From the NCBI GenBank assembly GCA_018065665.1, contig JAGHSV010000100.1, forward strand, positions 1 through 46,591: 46,591 bases of DNA. The letters are read 5' to 3'. Position 1 is the stretch's first letter. The number at the start of each line of letters is the position of its first letter. Of the stretch, positions 17,101 through 24,661 are shown piece after piece. The position numbers and the translations under genes were made by a program. Under the pieces are notes generated by a model, which saw only the letters and a list, made by a program, of their open reading frames with translations, had not been told where the DNA came from and searched no databases. The DNA comes from Candidatus Sodaliphilus aphodohippi. Lineage in GTDB: Bacteria > Bacteroidota > Bacteroidia > Bacteroidales > Muribaculaceae.

Positions 17101-17402
17101 GTCGGGGCACCGCCGTTAGACGGCATCACAAAGACATCAAAACCGCCCTCGCGGTCGCTGGCAAAGGCAATCTGCTTGCCGTCGGGCGACCACACGGGGT
17201 TCATCTCATAACTGTCTTTTGTGGTGAGCTGCATGGCGTTGCCACCGTTTGCCGACACCTTGTAGATATCACCTTTGTAGGTAAATACAATCTCCTGGCC
17301 ATTGGGCGAGATTGCTGCATAGCGAGTCCACAAAGGAGTCACTGCTGCTGCGCTGAGGCATGTGAATGCCGCCAAGGCGCAAATTGATAATGATTTCTTC
17401 AT
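14139..17402 (-). CDS. tricorn-type S41 protease with beta-propeller and PDZ
   Basis: 1087 residues, close to archaeal tricorn. A signal peptide (MKKSLSICALAAFTCLSAAA) sends it to the periplasm. Residues ~25-560 hold many PD40/WD40-like blades with SPDGKQIAF or SPDGKTVYM signatures. A Lys/Glu-rich insert lies at ~560-610, then a second propeller part. The PDZ-like region contains KVRRGMIVEKINGTEIGG, and the S41 core contains GIVIDIRFNGGG with the likely nucleophile Ser993 in CYSNAHGTP. It probably degrades peptides in the periplasm. The ATG overlaps the stop of the upstream glycosyltransferase (ATGA). Confidence 0.9.
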   Translation of the reverse strand: MKKSLSICALAAFTCLSAAAVTPLWTRYAAISPNGQEIVFTYKGDIYKVSANGGNAMQLTTKDSYEMNPVWSPDGKQIAFASDREGGFDVFVMPSNGGAPTRLTYNSAKETPWRFSPDGKYVYFSAAIQDPASSIMFPSARMTELYKVPVAGGRAIQVLGTPAEEICFDPNGKFMLYQDQKGMENALRKHHTSSITRDLWRYDFATGKHTNLTNRGGEDRTPVLSPDGKTVYMLSERNGGAFNVWKFPLDNPSNVSAVTTFSDKNSPVRFLSMANNGTLCYVYDGEIYTQTTNGKPSKVNINLFHDDSNQTLLTTVTRGASSGSVSPDGKQVAFTVRGEVFVASVEFGTTKRITNTPEAEADVTWADNRTLVYASERGGNWQLIKATIARKEDPNFANATLINEEVLLPSKTVERAMPLCSPDGKKVAFIEDRQKLMVMDLKSKKVTQVTDGSTWYETNGGFNYSWSPDGKWFALEFIGNTRDPYTDIGIVSANGGEITNITGSGYISERPLWVMGGNAILFTSNRYGMRSHGSWGSLDDVSLAFVNEDAYDKYRLSKEDYELEKELEKELKKEADKKKEEANKDSKKKDDKKADAKKEEEKKDVVVELDGIEDRVVRLTPNSSTIASAMITDDGESLYYLSQFESGYDLWKLDMRKHSTKLVNKMNSGRAIIEPGRDGKTMFLLGTNAIQKLTIAGDKLTPISVKGELKMDLAAERDYMYEHVHKQVKKRFYNLNYHGVDWDNLMDRNRKFLPHINNNYDFADLLSEQLGELNVSHTGSGYRPGASGETTARLGLLYDWTFTGKGLKIDEVIEKGPFGKAKSKVRRGMIVEKINGTEIGGENDCTTLLNGLAGKKTLVSIYDPKSGKRWDEVVKPITPASQSDLLYRRWVKHNAHLVDSLSNGRLGYVHIESMNDASYREVYSQVMGKYYKKDGIVIDIRFNGGGRLHEDIEVLFTGQKYFTQVIRGREACDMPSRRWNKPSIMVQCEACYSNAHGTPWVYKHQGIGKLVGMPVAGTMTSVSWETLQDKTLYFGIPIIGYRLPDGSYLENTQLEPDVKVVNDPALVVKGRDQQLETAVQELLKQIK

Positions 17403-18382
17403 ATTGTTTGGTTTTTGTTTGTATTTTCGTTATCACCCATCAAGCGCCGTTCCACGTTGTAGCGCGGCCTGCCCTTGACCTCGATATATATTTTGCCGAT
17501 GTACTCGCCAACGATGCCCAGGCCAAACAGCACACAGCCCCCGATGAACCACAGCGACAGCATCAGTGATGCCCATCCGCTGACGGCGCGGCCCATGAAG
17601 TAGGCAATCAAGGCATAGGTGAGCATGCCGAGGGCAATCAGCAGGAACACCAAACCCAGCATCAGCACGAGTCTCACGGGACGGATGCTGAACGAGGTGA
17701 TGCCGTCGGCGGCAAAACCGAGCATCTTGCCTGCCGGATACTTGCTGCGTCCGGCCTGACGGCAACGCGGGTCATAGTGGACACAGGCCGTGCGGTAACC
17801 CAGTTGGGGCACGATACCGCGAAGGAACAGGTTGCGCTCGCCATACTGCAGCAACTGCCTGACAGCACGATTGCTCATCAGGCGGAAGTCGGCATGGTTG
17901 TAAACCGTATTCACGCCCAGCCAACCCATGGCCTTGTAGAAAGCCTTGGCTGTTGTTCGTTTCAGCCACGAGTCGCTACGCCGGTCGTCACGGACGCCAT
18001 AAACAATGTCATTGCCCTCGGCATAAAGCCGCAGCATCTCGGGTATCACCCCGATGTCGTCCTGCAAGTCGGCATCGATGGTGATAATGGCGTCGGCATG
18101 CTCGGTTGCCGCATCAATGCCGGCAAGCAACGAGTTCTGCTGCCCGCGGTTCGCCGCAAGTTTGATGCCGCAGGTGTTGTCGCCCTGACGGCAGAAACCG
18201 TCAATGAGGGTCCATGTGCCATCGTCCGATCCATCGTCAACATAGAGCAGTTTGCTATCGGTAGTCACTGTGCCATTGCTAATTAGCGATGACAACACCG
18301 CCAACAACTGCTCGTGAGTTGCCGGCAACACGTCCTGCTCGTTAAAGCACGGAACAACTATGAACAGACGAACGCTTTTCAT
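17399..18382 (-). CDS. GT2 glycosyltransferase with two C-terminal TM helices (GtrB/DPM-like)
   Basis: 327 residues. Motifs are LFIVVPCFNEQDVLPATHEQ, YVDDGSDDGTW and ITIDADLQDD (metal/UDP site), then two hydrophobic helices near residues 235-300 and a short basic tail ending in YNVERR. This is the architecture of bactoprenol glucosyl/mannosyl transferases (GtrB, Dpm1-like), which load a sugar on undecaprenyl phosphate. The ATG at 18382 fits the family but is seven bases from a perfect -7 box, so a leaderless mRNA is likely. It is the first gene of the operon with the tricorn protease. Confidence 0.88.
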   Translation of the reverse strand: MKSVRLFIVVPCFNEQDVLPATHEQLLAVLSSLISNGTVTTDSKLLYVDDGSDDGTWTLIDGFCRQGDNTCGIKLAANRGQQNSLLAGIDAATEHADAIITIDADLQDDIGVIPEMLRLYAEGNDIVYGVRDDRRSDSWLKRTTAKAFYKAMGWLGVNTVYNHADFRLMSNRAVRQLLQYGERNLFLRGIVPQLGYRTACVHYDPRCRQAGRSKYPAGKMLGFAADGITSFSIRPVRLVLMLGLVFLLIALGMLTYALIAYFMGRAVSGWASLMLSLWFIGGCVLFGLGIVGEYIGKIYIEVKGRPRYNVERRLMGDNENTNKNQTI

Positions 18383-18389
18383 AGGACTA

Positions 18390-18397
18390 CAAATTTA
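18390..18397 (-). promoter_or_regulatory. -7 box TAAATTTG of the GtrB-tricorn operon
   Basis: A perfect TAnnTTTG on the minus strand, ending seven bases before the ATG at 18382. No TTG lies at the usual 19-21 base distance upstream. Confidence 0.6.
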
Positions 18398-18512
18398 CAA
18401 AGAATTTCCCGAATATTTAGTCCTTAGACCAAATATTTGACAAATAATCAGATTAATTGCTGTAGAGGGGAAAAAGAAAAATGGTTCTTGCCCGGGCTGG
18501 GTATGCCTGGCA

Positions 18513-18989
18513 TCAGAGGTCGTACTTGATACCGACGGTATAGATTATCTGGGTTTCCTGCTTGACAAGGTTGTAGCGCATGCCCCCGTCAAGCCACCAC
18601 CGCTTGCCCAGGTTATACTCGAGACCGCAACCCAGGTTGACACCCACATGGTTCTTGTTAGGGCCTTCATAGCCCCAGTGGCTGTAGTTGATGCCCGCCA
18701 ACGGATAGATGTTGCAGCGGTCAAACACGGGCACCACATAGTGGGCGTTGAGGTTGAGGTGCATGGTGGTCACGTCCTTGTTCTCGTTGCAGTAAACCAT
18801 CTCGGGCTGGATGCGCACCTTGTCGGACAGACGGGCCTGAAGGCTGATGCCCATGCCGTGCTGGTCATACTCGGTGGCATAGTAATAGGCTGCGCCGAAT
18901 GCAAACCTCGGGTCGCCCCCATTGTCATCGGCCAGCGCAAACGTGGCGTCAAGCACCAGCATTATCAACGATAGGACTAATTTCTTCAT
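18513..18989 (-). CDS. small outer-membrane beta-barrel-like protein
   Basis: 158 residues with a signal peptide (MKKLVLSLIMLVLDATFALA). The mature part has alternating polar/aromatic strands such as VRIQPEMVYC, LNLNAHYVVPVF, GCGLEYNLGKRWWLDGGMRY and the last strand IIYTVGIKYDL, as expected for a small OmpW/OmpX-like porin-family barrel. The specific function is unknown. It overlaps the upstream yitT-like gene by four bases (ATGA), so it is translated from the same mRNA. Confidence 0.75.
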   Translation of the reverse strand: MKKLVLSLIMLVLDATFALADDNGGDPRFAFGAAYYYATEYDQHGMGISLQARLSDKVRIQPEMVYCNENKDVTTMHLNLNAHYVVPVFDRCNIYPLAGINYSHWGYEGPNKNHVGVNLGCGLEYNLGKRWWLDGGMRYNLVKQETQIIYTVGIKYDL

Positions 18990-19978
18990 GATTCCGGGTT
19001 AATCTGGTCTTGCTTTTCCTGCTGCTGCAGTTTTTTCTTATAGACATCGGCAAACATCTGCTCGGGTGTCATGCACTCGTCGTTAATCTTGGGCTTATAC
19101 TTGTTGAGGCGCACCTTGACCTCGTCAAAGCCGAATCCGTATGCCCCACTGCAGTTGCTGTGGATGATGAACGCACCCGGGTCAATCGCCTTGACAATGC
19201 GGAACACGTTGACGCTCTCCATCTTGCGCGTAACGACGAACAGCATCTTGACATCCTGCTTGGTGTACCAGCCAGTCCCGTGAATAAGGGTGCAACCGCG
19301 GTGTGCATCGTTGTTGATGGCGTTGGCAATGTCCTCCCACTTGTCCGAGACAATAAAGAACTGCACAGCCTGTCGGTTGTTGTTGATGACATAGTCGGCC
19401 ATGAATGCGTTAACAACCAGGAACACAAAACCATAGACCACATTGTCAATTTGATGGAACACCAGATAGGACGACGATATGATGACCATATCGCAATAGA
19501 GCATCATGCGCCCGAACGACACGTTGGAGTGCTTGGCGACCATTGCGGCGATGATGTCGGTGCCGGCACTGCTGCCGTTGTGGGCAAAGCACATGCCCAA
19601 CCCGATGCCGCAAAACGCCGCACCGATGATGACATTCATGAACGGTTGCTGCTCGACAAGGGGTTTGGGGAACAGAGGCAAAGCGATAAAGAGGAACAAA
19701 CTGGCCACCGTGGCCCCAAAGATGGTGCGTATCACAAACTGCTTGCCGACCGTCTTGAACGCAATCGCGAGCAAGATGATGTTAATGGCATAGTTGGTGA
19801 TGGCGAGATCCCAACCGAATGCAAAGTGGGTGAGCGAGGCAATACCCACTACACCACCGGTCACTACTTTCTCGGGGATGATAAACGCCGAGAAACCAAA
19901 TGCATAAAAAGCCAAACCAAGGACAATGAACACATAATCCTTGGCATAGGTCAAAACTTTTCTGTCGTTAGTTTGCAT
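18986..19978 (-). CDS. YitT-family membrane protein (DUF161 + DUF2179)
   Basis: 330 residues. About six N-terminal helices (YitT_membrane) include YVFIVLGLAFYAFGFSAFII and the conserved AHNGSSAGTDIIAAMVAKH. The soluble C-terminal DUF2179 domain (~220-300) includes CTLIHGTGWYTKQDVKML and a VKAIDPGAFI segment. Substrate is unknown for the family. It is first in an operon with the small barrel protein. Confidence 0.88.
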   Translation of the reverse strand: MQTNDRKVLTYAKDYVFIVLGLAFYAFGFSAFIIPEKVVTGGVVGIASLTHFAFGWDLAITNYAINIILLAIAFKTVGKQFVIRTIFGATVASLFLFIALPLFPKPLVEQQPFMNVIIGAAFCGIGLGMCFAHNGSSAGTDIIAAMVAKHSNVSFGRMMLYCDMVIISSSYLVFHQIDNVVYGFVFLVVNAFMADYVINNNRQAVQFFIVSDKWEDIANAINNDAHRGCTLIHGTGWYTKQDVKMLFVVTRKMESVNVFRIVKAIDPGAFIIHSNCSGAYGFGFDEVKVRLNKYKPKINDECMTPEQMFADVYKKKLQQQEKQDQINPES

Positions 19979-19996
19979 TGCCTGACTATTTTTTTG

Positions 19997-20027
19997 CGAA
20001 ATTAGTCATTTGTCGGCAATCCACCAA
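19997..20027 (-). promoter_or_regulatory. promoter of the yitT-like operon
   Basis: Minus strand: TTG (20027-20025), 20 bases, TAATTTCG (20004-19997). The -7 box differs from TAnnTTTG by one base, the same TTCG variant as the promoter facing the other way at 20204-20234. Confidence 0.55.
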
Positions 20028-20095
20028 CAACTTGGTACTATTTTTTCGTCAAAATTCCACTCCCACCTTAAACGAGAGGCAATTCATGCTTCGTT

Positions 20096-20150
20096 TGTAC
20101 TCGGAGGTACTCAAAGTTCTCGGAGACCTCGGAGGTACTCGGAGTTCTCC
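20096..20150. repeat. cluster of short CTCGGAG repeats
   Basis: In about 55 bases TACTCGGAGGTACTC, TTCTCGGAGACCTCGGAGG and TACTCGGAGTTCTCCG follow one another: CTCGGAG occurs four times, sometimes joined by GTA or TTC. It lies in the divergent spacer between the yitT-like and holin-like genes. It could be a slippage-prone repeat or protein-binding array. Confidence 0.55.
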
Positions 20151-20203
20151 GTCACTGTGTGGGTGTCGGTTTGGAGAAATTCGCCAAAAAGAAGTGACAA
20201 AAA

Positions 20204-20234
20204 TTGCCATTGCGGCAAAAAATTTGTAATTTCG
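20204..20234 (+). promoter_or_regulatory. promoter of the holin-like/lipoprotein pair
   Basis: TTG at 20204-20206, 20 bases, TAATTTCG at 20227-20234; about 20 bases of leader before the ATG at 20260. Confidence 0.6.
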
Positions 20235-20259
20235 CAACCGAAAACAAAATTTCACTGAT

Positions 20260-20595
20260 ATGATTATAAGACTCCTTATCTCGGCGCTCTCGGTGGGCAT
20301 AACTGCCTATCTGATGGACACCGTAACTGTCGAGCCCTGGTGGGCAGCCATTGTTGTAGCCCTGGTGTTGGGCGTGATAAACACCGTTATCCGCCCCATC
20401 GTCAAGTTGTTTTCGCTTCCCGTCAACATCTTGACACTGGGTTTGTTCACCTTTGTCATCAACGCACTGATGGTGCTGCTGTGCGCCAATGTGATTCCAG
20501 CACACTTCCATGTTGAAGGTTTCATGAGCGCACTGTGGTTCAGCATCATACTGTCAATCGTAAGTTGGGTTCTTAGCCTGGTTATTAAAAAATAA
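20260..20595 (+). CDS. phage-holin-IV-superfamily membrane protein
   Basis: 111 residues, four hydrophobic segments. VVALVLGVINTVIRPIVKLF and LPVNILTLGLFTFVINALMV are the conserved core of the phage holin family 4 (superfamily IV, YvlD-like) proteins that are common chromosomal genes in Bacteroidetes. There is no phage context, so a lytic role should not be assumed. Its TAA overlaps the ATG of the next small gene (TAATG), implying coupled translation. Confidence 0.85.
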   Translation: MIIRLLISALSVGITAYLMDTVTVEPWWAAIVVALVLGVINTVIRPIVKLFSLPVNILTLGLFTFVINALMVLLCANVIPAHFHVEGFMSALWFSIILSIVSWVLSLVIKK

Positions 20596-20768
20596 TGAGA
20601 CGCGTCCGACTGTTATTGTGCCTCATCGGCATCACCCTGTCGCTGAGCTCATGCTGGCAGCAGCAGCACTACCGCTTCTTTGAAGACGACGAGTGGAGCA
20701 TGGATGAGTATAACGACGACCGCGCCATCATCAACGGCGAGATTGACCTCGACGACATGGACCGATAA
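20595..20768 (+). CDS. 57-residue acidic lipoprotein
   Basis: The start ATG overlaps the stop of the holin-like gene (TAATG). The protein begins MRRVRLLLCLIGITLSLSSC, a lipoprotein signal with lipobox SLSSC (Cys20). The mature 38 residues are strongly acidic and aromatic (HYRFFEDDEWSMDEYNDD ... EIDLDDMDR). No family is recognised. Overlap, a clean signal sequence and a full use of the space before the convergent gene (14 bases between stops) support it as a real gene. It may act with its membrane partner at the envelope. Confidence 0.75.
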   Translation: MRRVRLLLCLIGITLSLSSCWQQQHYRFFEDDEWSMDEYNDDRAIINGEIDLDDMDR

Positions 20769-20782
20769 TCGCCCGACAGTCT

Positions 20783-21991
20783 TCAAATCCTTTTTTGGGG
20801 CATTAAATAATTGCTGGCACATCGCAGGGCAAAGGTCAATGTGATGAGTTGATGCTCAATATCGAGTTGCGACACCAGTGGAGTCATTGCAACGAATGCC
20901 AGCAAGATAATTGTATAAACTAAATATACTCTATTATAAAACTGTCTCTTATGTAACAGAAGCCACAAAATCAGTGGCAGTGGGTTAAACACGACCAGAT
21001 ACCAGTTCCAGTTGAGTCCGAACATGCATGCACCCAGACAGATGTAGAGCATTGCCATACCCACCAGGGTCTGGCAAACCAACAGCACAACATCGGTAAC
21101 ACGTGCCAGACGACGCCAACCAGCCAGCCACTCGAGCAGGGTAATGGCCACCACCAGCGCCAACAGAATCCCGAAGACCACCATCGGCGTGAACGGACTG
21201 GTCTTGACGGGTTTGGTGAGCGGCAATATCTGCTGGGTAGCACTCTTGAACACCGGTCGCACAGCCGAAGCACTGTCGTTGGGGACAATCCTGGCTGCCG
21301 CCAGCACCTCGTTGATGAGTTCGGGCGAAATGCGTTCCTGCTGAGATGAAAAGCCATCAATCTGCGTGCCCAGCACAGTAACATTTATAAACGAGAACCA
21401 TGGGCGATGACGCGAGAGATAGCGTAAACAGGTGCCATCATCACACTGCATTATATCTGGCCACTTACCATAAATAATCTGCTCGTCAATCAGACTCCAC
21501 TCGATGACATACAGCACCATTGACGCACAATTATTCTGCCGATAATTAAACTTGCGATAGTCGCCCTCGACCATGTCCTTGTCGAGCATCTCCCACAGAC
21601 GCTGTTGCTCGTGGAGCGTCAGGTTGAGTTCGGTCAGCTTTACCTCACGGCCCTCGCGCGAATATCCGGTTAGGAACTCCTTGGTCGGTATAGCAACAAA
21701 ACCGCAATCCAAACTACCGGGAAGGAATTTCAGGCACTCGTTGGCGGTAAAGGTATTGGTGCCGAACGAGAAACAATAATCCAACTCGTGAATCGGGCAC
21801 TCCAGACGAATGGCACAGTGTCCCAGCGCCGAGTAGATGTCCTCACCGGGCGACACCACCATGAGGCTCGCTTTGACAAAGTTGCTGCTGTCGGGCAACA
21901 AGACATAACCATCGTCGGCCTGTGCCATCGCGCCAACCGATGACAGCACCAACATCACAGCAATTAGAAATATCTTTGATATTCTTCTCAT
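20783..21991 (-). CDS. lnb: lipoprotein N-acyltransferase Lnb-like (DUF4105)
   Basis: 402 residues from ATG at 21991, one base after the upstream stop; a start 21 bases earlier is possible but overlaps the upstream gene. A signal peptide (KIFLIAVMLVLSSVGAMAQA) precedes the Lnb_N/DUF4105 domain, with the likely catalytic pair His58 (SALGHCAIRL) and Cys155 (YRQNNCASMVL). Four C-terminal membrane helices follow (~265-385). Proteins with this domain pair were reported as the Bacteroides enzyme adding the third acyl chain to lipoproteins, replacing Lnt. It is the last gene of a six-gene operon. The assignment is by family, not tested here. Confidence 0.8.
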   Translation of the reverse strand: MRRISKIFLIAVMLVLSSVGAMAQADDGYVLLPDSSNFVKASLMVVSPGEDIYSALGHCAIRLECPIHELDYCFSFGTNTFTANECLKFLPGSLDCGFVAIPTKEFLTGYSREGREVKLTELNLTLHEQQRLWEMLDKDMVEGDYRKFNYRQNNCASMVLYVIEWSLIDEQIIYGKWPDIMQCDDGTCLRYLSRHRPWFSFINVTVLGTQIDGFSSQQERISPELINEVLAAARIVPNDSASAVRPVFKSATQQILPLTKPVKTSPFTPMVVFGILLALVVAITLLEWLAGWRRLARVTDVVLLVCQTLVGMAMLYICLGACMFGLNWNWYLVVFNPLPLILWLLLHKRQFYNRVYLVYTIILLAFVAMTPLVSQLDIEHQLITLTFALRCASNYLMPQKRI

Positions 21992-21992
21992 T

Positions 21993-22295
21993 CTATTCGA
22001 TTGTCTCGACAAGAAAACTGACGGGGCGAAAGCCGTCGTTGCACGAGAGCAATGCCGAGTTTGGGTTCTTCATCCATCCGTCATAGAAGTTGCCGCCGCC
22101 ACGCGCCAGTTCCTCGACAAACGGCTGCAGTGTCTGCCACGCGCTGTCGCACAGGCCCTCGGGGCACCGGGCGCCAACCGAGATAAACACCTGACCCTCA
22201 CACAGGTCACAGGTGTGCTCGATGGGGTTCTCGTAGCGCTCCATCAGGTCGCGGTAGCAGGCCTTGCGTATGACGGTGATGCGTACCTGTTTCAT
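21993..22295 (-). CDS. TIGR04076-family small protein
   Basis: 100 residues. The motif CDLCEGQVFISVGARCPEG and later WQTLQPFVEELARGGGNF are typical of the TIGR04076 family of small Cys-containing proteins of unknown function. It has six cysteines, which might bind metal. It overlaps ansA by four bases upstream and abuts lnb downstream, so it is an internal operon gene. Confidence 0.8.
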   Translation of the reverse strand: MKQVRITVIRKACYRDLMERYENPIEHTCDLCEGQVFISVGARCPEGLCDSAWQTLQPFVEELARGGGNFYDGWMKNPNSALLSCNDGFRPVSFLVETIE

Positions 22296-23341
22296 TTCTG
22301 TCTTGGTGAAAGTTCGCCACGGAGTGGAATGCCCAGATACTTGGTAACATCTTCCAAGTTGAGCCCCGCACCAAAGAGGTACATCATCTTGGTGATGGCA
22401 GCCTCGTGGGTGATGTCGTGACCGCCAACGGCTCCTGCCTCGGCAAGGGTGTTGCCGGTGTCATAGAGGGTGTTGTTGACCGTTCCGTTATAGCACTGCG
22501 TCACGTTGAACACGACGATGCCGCGGTCAACAGCGTCGCGTATGAGTGACGTGAACCACTCGTCGCTAGAGCTGTTGCCGGCGCCATAGGTTTTCAGCAC
22601 AACACCCTTGATGCCGGGAGTGTGGAGCATGTGGTCCATGACGCCCTGGGTGATGCCGGGGAAAATATCGACAATCATCACATTGGTATCCATCTCATAG
22701 TGAGGAATCAACGGAGCCTCGACTGCAGGGCGGTAGAGTTCGTTATAGTTAAATTTTATCTCAAGACCAACGTGAGCAAGCGGAGGATAGTTGCTGCTCT
22801 CGAAGGCGTCAAAGCGGTCGGCGCTCATCTTGGTGCTACGGTTGCCGCGCCACAGGTAGTTCCAGAAGAGGATTGCCACCTCGCGAACCACGGGCAGGCC
22901 GTCGGCATCGCGTGCAGCAGCCACCTGGATGGCGGTGATAAGGTTTTCCTCGCCGTCGGTACGCACCTCGCCGATGGGGAGCTGCGATCCGGTGATGATG
23001 ACCGGTTTGCTCAGGTTCTCGAGCATGAAGCTCAATGCCGACGCGGTATAGGCCATGGTGTCGGTGCCATGCAGAACGACAAAGCCATCGTAGGCGTCAT
23101 AGTTGTCGGCAATCGCACGCACAATATTAGCCCAGTGGGTCGGGTTCATGTTTGAACTGTCGATTGGGTTCTCAAACTGAATGTTGTCGATGTCATAAGC
23201 CAGTTTCTTGACTTTGGGCACGTTGTCAATCAGGTGCGAGAAGTCAAACGGTTGCAACGCATGGGTAACCGGATTCTCAACCATCCCGATGGTGCCACCC
23301 GTGTAGATTAATAGAATTTTTGGTTTTTTATTGGTTGTCAT
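22292..23341 (-). CDS. ansA: type I (cytoplasmic) L-asparaginase
   Basis: 349 residues, no signal peptide. The first catalytic Thr lies in YTGGTIGMVE and the second in VVLHGTDTMAYTASAL; GSQLPIGEVRTDGEENL holds the conserved Lys/Arg region. It hydrolyses asparagine to aspartate and ammonia. It sits 20 bases after the esterase gene in the same operon. A second asparaginase with signal peptide is encoded at 34045-35043. Confidence 0.93.
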   Translation of the reverse strand: MTTNKKPKILLIYTGGTIGMVENPVTHALQPFDFSHLIDNVPKVKKLAYDIDNIQFENPIDSSNMNPTHWANIVRAIADNYDAYDGFVVLHGTDTMAYTASALSFMLENLSKPVIITGSQLPIGEVRTDGEENLITAIQVAAARDADGLPVVREVAILFWNYLWRGNRSTKMSADRFDAFESSNYPPLAHVGLEIKFNYNELYRPAVEAPLIPHYEMDTNVMIVDIFPGITQGVMDHMLHTPGIKGVVLKTYGAGNSSSDEWFTSLIRDAVDRGIVVFNVTQCYNGTVNNTLYDTGNTLAEAGAVGGHDITHEAAITKMMYLFGAGLNLEDVTKYLGIPLRGELSPRQK

Positions 23342-23361
23342 AGTGTAATAAGGTTATAGCG

Positions 23362-24198
23362 TTATTTTTTTGTATTAAAAGCCTTGGAGAAGAACAGCAT
23401 GTGGTAGTCGAGCGAGTTCACCCAGTAGGACCACGAATGGTTGCCGGGGCGAATGGTGAAGTCGTGGGGAACACCGGCATCGAGCAGCGCCTTGTGCAGG
23501 TTCATGTTGACCTCATAGAAGAAGTCGTCGCTGCCGTCGTCAATGATGATGTGCTGTCCTTTCTTTATCTTTGCAATCTGGTTGATGACAGCATGGTCGG
23601 CCCATACCTGTGGGTTCTCGTCATACTTGCCCAGACTGCGCTGTATCAGCCAGCGGTCGGGGAACTTGGTGATGTCGACACCGCCGCTCATGCTGCCGCA
23701 CGAACCGAACACGTCGGGATGACGGAAACCGAGGAACAACGCGCCGTGCCCTCCCATGCTCAGGCCGGTGATGGCACGTTTGTCGGGAGTTTTGAACGAA
23801 CGGTAGCTGGCATCGATATATGCCACCAGTTCGCTGCTGATGAAGGTCTCGAACTGATACTTGGGGTCACGCGGCGAGTCAAAGTACCAGCTGTCCTGCC
23901 CGTCGGGGCAGACAATGATTGTCGAGTAGCGTGTTGACAGGGTGTTGAGGTCGGCTTTCTGCGACCAGTTGCTGTAGCAGCCGTCGGCACCGTGCAACAG
24001 ATAGAGCACGGGGAAATGTGCGTCGGCCAAGGCGGTCTCAAAGTACTGTGCAGGCACAACAACCACACACTTGATTGCACGACCCATACGCGCCGACATC
24101 ACCTCGACGGTGTCGGTCTGCTCGGCAGCGTTTGCCATTGCCGCCACCATCATGAACATGGTGACAATCCATGTCAGTCTCAGTTTCAAACTCTTCAT
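23362..24198 (-). CDS. secreted esterase (esterase D / FrsA-like alpha/beta hydrolase)
   Basis: 278 residues with a signal peptide (~1-24). The alpha/beta-hydrolase core is FPVLYLLHGADGCYSNWSQ (oxyanion loop), nucleophile Ser147 in GLSMGGHGALF, an acid in IIIDDGSDDFF and the His in RPGNHSWSYW. It belongs to the putative esterase (PF00756) group, which includes feruloyl/acetyl esterases acting on polysaccharide or sialic-acid esters. The substrate is not determinable. It lies between tadA and ansA in the operon. Confidence 0.88.
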   Translation of the reverse strand: MKSLKLRLTWIVTMFMMVAAMANAAEQTDTVEVMSARMGRAIKCVVVVPAQYFETALADAHFPVLYLLHGADGCYSNWSQKADLNTLSTRYSTIIVCPDGQDSWYFDSPRDPKYQFETFISSELVAYIDASYRSFKTPDKRAITGLSMGGHGALFLGFRHPDVFGSCGSMSGGVDITKFPDRWLIQRSLGKYDENPQVWADHAVINQIAKIKKGQHIIIDDGSDDFFYEVNMNLHKALLDAGVPHDFTIRPGNHSWSYWVNSLDYHMLFFSKAFNTKK

Positions 24199-24220
24199 TT
24201 ATCTTATGCCTTGAAATCTT

Positions 24221-24661
24221 TTATCTTTTTGCCTTGAAAAAATCGGTCACCAGCCGCGAACACTCGTCGGCCAGCACTCCACCCTCGACCACCGTCTTCT
24301 TGTGGAACGGTCGGTCACAGAAAGTGTGGTAACCGCGTTTGTCGTCGGCAGCGCCATAGACCACGCGGTCAATCTGGCTCCACCCCAGCGCACCGGCACA
24401 CATCAGGCAGGGTTCGACAGTGACATATAACGTGCAGCCTGTCAGATATTTGCCGCCCAGCGTCGATGCCGCGGCAGTGATAGCCTGCATCTCGGCATGG
24501 GCTGTTACATCGGTCAACGTCTCGGTCAGGTTGTGCCCTCGTGCCACCACACGACCGCCACACACGATGACGGCACCGATGGGGACCTCGTCGCGCTCGG
24601 CGGCACGATGCGCCTCGTCCAGCGCCATGCGCATATATCGTATGTCGGTCTCGCTGATCAT
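24221..24661 (-). CDS. tadA: tRNA adenosine(34) deaminase
   Basis: 146 residues. Zinc ligands His55 and catalytic Glu57 lie in HAEMQAI, and Cys85/Cys88 in PCLMCAGAL. RDEVPIGAVIV and ARGHNLTE are typical of TadA, which makes inosine at position 34 of tRNA-Arg(ACG). A related guanine deaminase is the alternative, but the PCLMCAGAL context favours TadA. Its start overlaps the stop of the LRR gene (ATGA), an odd upstream partner for a housekeeping enzyme. Confidence 0.88.
   Translation of the reverse strand: MISETDIRYMRMALDEAHRAAERDEVPIGAVIVCGGRVVARGHNLTETLTDVTAHAEMQAITAAASTLGGKYLTGCTLYVTVEPCLMCAGALGWSQIDRVVYGAADDKRGYHTFCDRPFHKKTVVEGGVLADECSRLVTDFFKAKR

Noticed and set aside
19010-20005. 331-residue plus-strand ORF
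   Set aside because: It is the shadow of the yitT-like gene on the other strand and has no recognisable domain.
20260-20595. Holin as evidence of a prophage
   Set aside because: No other phage gene is near; this family is a common chromosomal membrane protein in Bacteroidetes.
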